Assembly: GCA_903925975.1 (NCBI GenBank)
Contig: CAIYHG010000181.1
Coordinates: forward strand, 1-64,000
Reading direction: 5' to 3'
Source: an uncultured Acidobacteriia bacterium
GTDB taxonomy: Bacteria; Acidobacteriota; Terriglobia; Bryobacterales; Bryobacteraceae
DNA: 64,000 bases
Positions 62,971 to 64,000 of this stretch are shown here, piece by piece. The notes under the pieces are model-generated. The model ran no database searches and was not told the origin of the DNA. It saw nothing but the letters and a program-made list of their open reading frames with translations. Made by a program: the position numbers and the translations under genes. How positions within the stretch are numbered: the first letter of the stretch is position 1; each line of letters opens with the position of its first letter.

Positions 62971-63280
62971 GCGCAACCGGAAATAGTCAGAAGCATCACC
63001 AGGGAAGGCCGCGTTTCCGCAGTCCGGGATACGTGGCCTTCCCTTTTTCCGTCTAATGGTTGTATCCACCGCGGCGCGCCGGGAGTCTCGCGGCGGCCAT
63101 CGGGAGGCTCGCAAACCCGGCAACGCGTTCCCACGGACAGGAAAAGAGCGGCGAGTCGCGAACCCGTACGCGGGCGGCGCTGCGGCGCGGGTTTGCTCGA
63201 TCCCGCGAAACTGGCTCGCTTCCGCAGTAACCGGGGTCTCCCGGTGAGCGCCTAGAGAATGTACCATTAAGAATACTTCT
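62971..63280. other. Intergenic region, no gene seen
   Basis: It holds the terminator of the TPR-like gene and 230 bp of GC-rich DNA with Arg-rich shadow ORFs. No tRNA-like or promoter feature was recognised with confidence. Confidence 0.4.
63001..63044 (+). terminator. Intrinsic terminator with TTTTT
   Basis: AGGGAAGGCC and GGCCTTCCCT form a 10-bp stem around a 24-base loop, directly followed by a T-tract. It lies 30 bp past the stop of the TPR-like gene. Confidence 0.85.
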
Positions 63281-64000
63281 ATGGCAGAGAAGCCCTTACC
63301 GCCGCCGTTCGACCGGTTTCCCGACCGGCCTTTTTCTTTCCATCCCGCGATCGTGGGCATCGAGCACAACGAGTGGCAGGTTCGGGAAGCGTCGTGGTCC
63401 GAGGTCCTGATTCAGAACAAGGCGACCGGGGACGAACTCTGGATTCCGCGCCAATACGTGGGAGAGCCTTCGCGCATTGAAGACCCCGTCATCATCGTGG
63501 GGCTAAACCGCGAACTGGAGTACAAGGGCGGAATGCTGGTCCCGTTCAAGAGCCGCGTGCTGAACATGCCGCGGGGCGGGATGGAGTCTGGCGGTTCGGA
63601 CGGACCCGGAGCGGCCCCTCCCAGATTGGGCGGACGGCTGGCTACGGCCGATAAGCGCGTGCTGGGGCTGGTCGGGGTCGCCATAGCGTTGTTCGTCGGG
63701 GTGTACGTGATTGTGGTGGCGGGCAACCGCATTGGGGACATTCGCGGCCAGCGCATCATCCTGACTACGGCCGATCAGAGCTATCAGAACCTGACGGGCC
63801 GCGACGACCGGTTCGGCGTGGTCAGCAAACTCGGAAACCCGGGCTACGACCGCTTCAAGGAAGTCGGCGGCATTCAGTACGAGGCGCTATCGTATCCGTC
63901 CCGCAAGTACACCGTCCTCATGATGGGCGAGAACGCGAAATCCGCGATGTACATCGGAACCGTCGATGACGCATGGAAGCCGCTGCACTCGATTGCGATG
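63281..64000 (+). CDS. Membrane protein of unknown function, cut by the window end
   Basis: The frame opens at ATG 63281 and stays open to base 64000 (240 codons), so the ORF track omits it. The N-terminal cytoplasmic part (VGIEHNEWQVREASWSEVLIQNKATGDELWIPRQYVGE) is followed by a Gly/Ser/Pro linker and one membrane helix (VLGLVGVAIALFVGVYVIVVAG). After the helix an extracytoplasmic segment begins (IRGQRIILTTADQSYQNLTGRDDRFG). No family is recognised. No strong ribosome binding site is seen. Confidence 0.6.
   Translation, partial: MAEKPLPPPFDRFPDRPFSFHPAIVGIEHNEWQVREASWSEVLIQNKATGDELWIPRQYVGEPSRIEDPVIIVGLNRELEYKGGMLVPFKSRVLNMPRGGMESGGSDGPGAAPPRLGGRLATADKRVLGLVGVAIALFVGVYVIVVAGNRIGDIRGQRIILTTADQSYQNLTGRDDRFGVVSKLGNPGYDRFKEVGGIQYEALSYPSRKYTVLMMGENAKSAMYIGTVDDAWKPLHSIAM

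Noticed and set aside
1-64000. CRISPR arrays, tRNA and rRNA genes
   Set aside because: No regularly spaced repeat array, no GGTTCGAATCC-type T-arm with cloverleaf context and no rRNA signature sequence was found by reading; a tRNAscan or Infernal run would be decisive.

Overview
The window is a 64 kb stretch of bacterial chromosome with roughly 60% GC. Gene content and style point to an Acidobacteriota member close to the Bryobacterales/Solibacteraceae. Supporting signs are many secreted or TAT-exported proteins of unknown role, a PEP-CTERM protein, a ThuA-domain protein, a bacteriohemerythrin, a split respiratory complex I operon, a VOR/KOR-type 2-oxoacid:ferredoxin oxidoreductase, a PEGA-domain protein and abundant intergenic palindromes. 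This placement is inference from family content; no rRNA or tRNA gene was seen. No CRISPR array, prophage or intact insertion sequence was recognised.

Layout. 1-4.3 kb is a loose, decayed region: a 5'-truncated DNA methyltransferase remnant, repeats, a TAT-exported sugar-phosphate isomerase-like protein, a PEP-CTERM protein, a gene fragment and a bacteriohemerythrin. 4.6-8.6 kb holds a ThuA-domain protein, a chemoreceptor and a secreted unknown. 8.8-14.2 kb is a putative glycosylation cluster: two polytopic GT-C-like membrane proteins flanking a glycosyltransferase-2/methyltransferase fusion. 14.5-16.6 kb carries a cystathionine gamma-synthase/lyase and a cysteine synthase on the minus strand. 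16.8-20.9 kb has three successive radical SAM genes: ThiH-like, one with a Cys-rich C-terminus, and one with a B12-binding-like domain. 21.3-30.8 kb is a complex I operon in the order nuoC-D-I-J-K-L-M-N-H, without A, B, E, F or G.

31-33.8 kb holds a TadG-like protein and an ECF sigma / small membrane protein / periplasmic helical protein operon. 33.9-35.8 kb contains rpmE, an esterase-like hydrolase, and two candidate short genes on the minus strand tied to strong intrinsic terminators. 35.8-43.9 kb has an MFS transporter coupled to dacB, a DinB-like protein, a TAT beta-helix-like protein, a sigma factor with a Cys motif and a PEGA protein. 44-50 kb has an NmrA-like protein, a PLP aminotransferase, a Fic protein behind an AT-rich palindrome, a remnant of a second aminotransferase, an M48 peptidase, a hydrolase, a small coiled-coil protein and a HAD phosphatase.

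50.4-58 kb has an ABC exporter, a Crp/Fnr regulator, a split transketolase, a NarL-type two-component system and an amidohydrolase, mostly colinear. 58-61.7 kb has a TPR protein and the vor/kor operon with a fused beta-gamma subunit. 62-64 kb has a TPR-like secreted protein with a clear promoter and terminator, and a membrane protein cut by the window end.

The most noteworthy items are: (1) an unannotated 32-codon ORF with its own terminator upstream of rpmE; (2) the run of three radical SAM genes; (3) the Fic gene between an aminotransferase and the relic of a related aminotransferase; (4) the rearranged complex I operon whose NuoL has a His-rich insertion.
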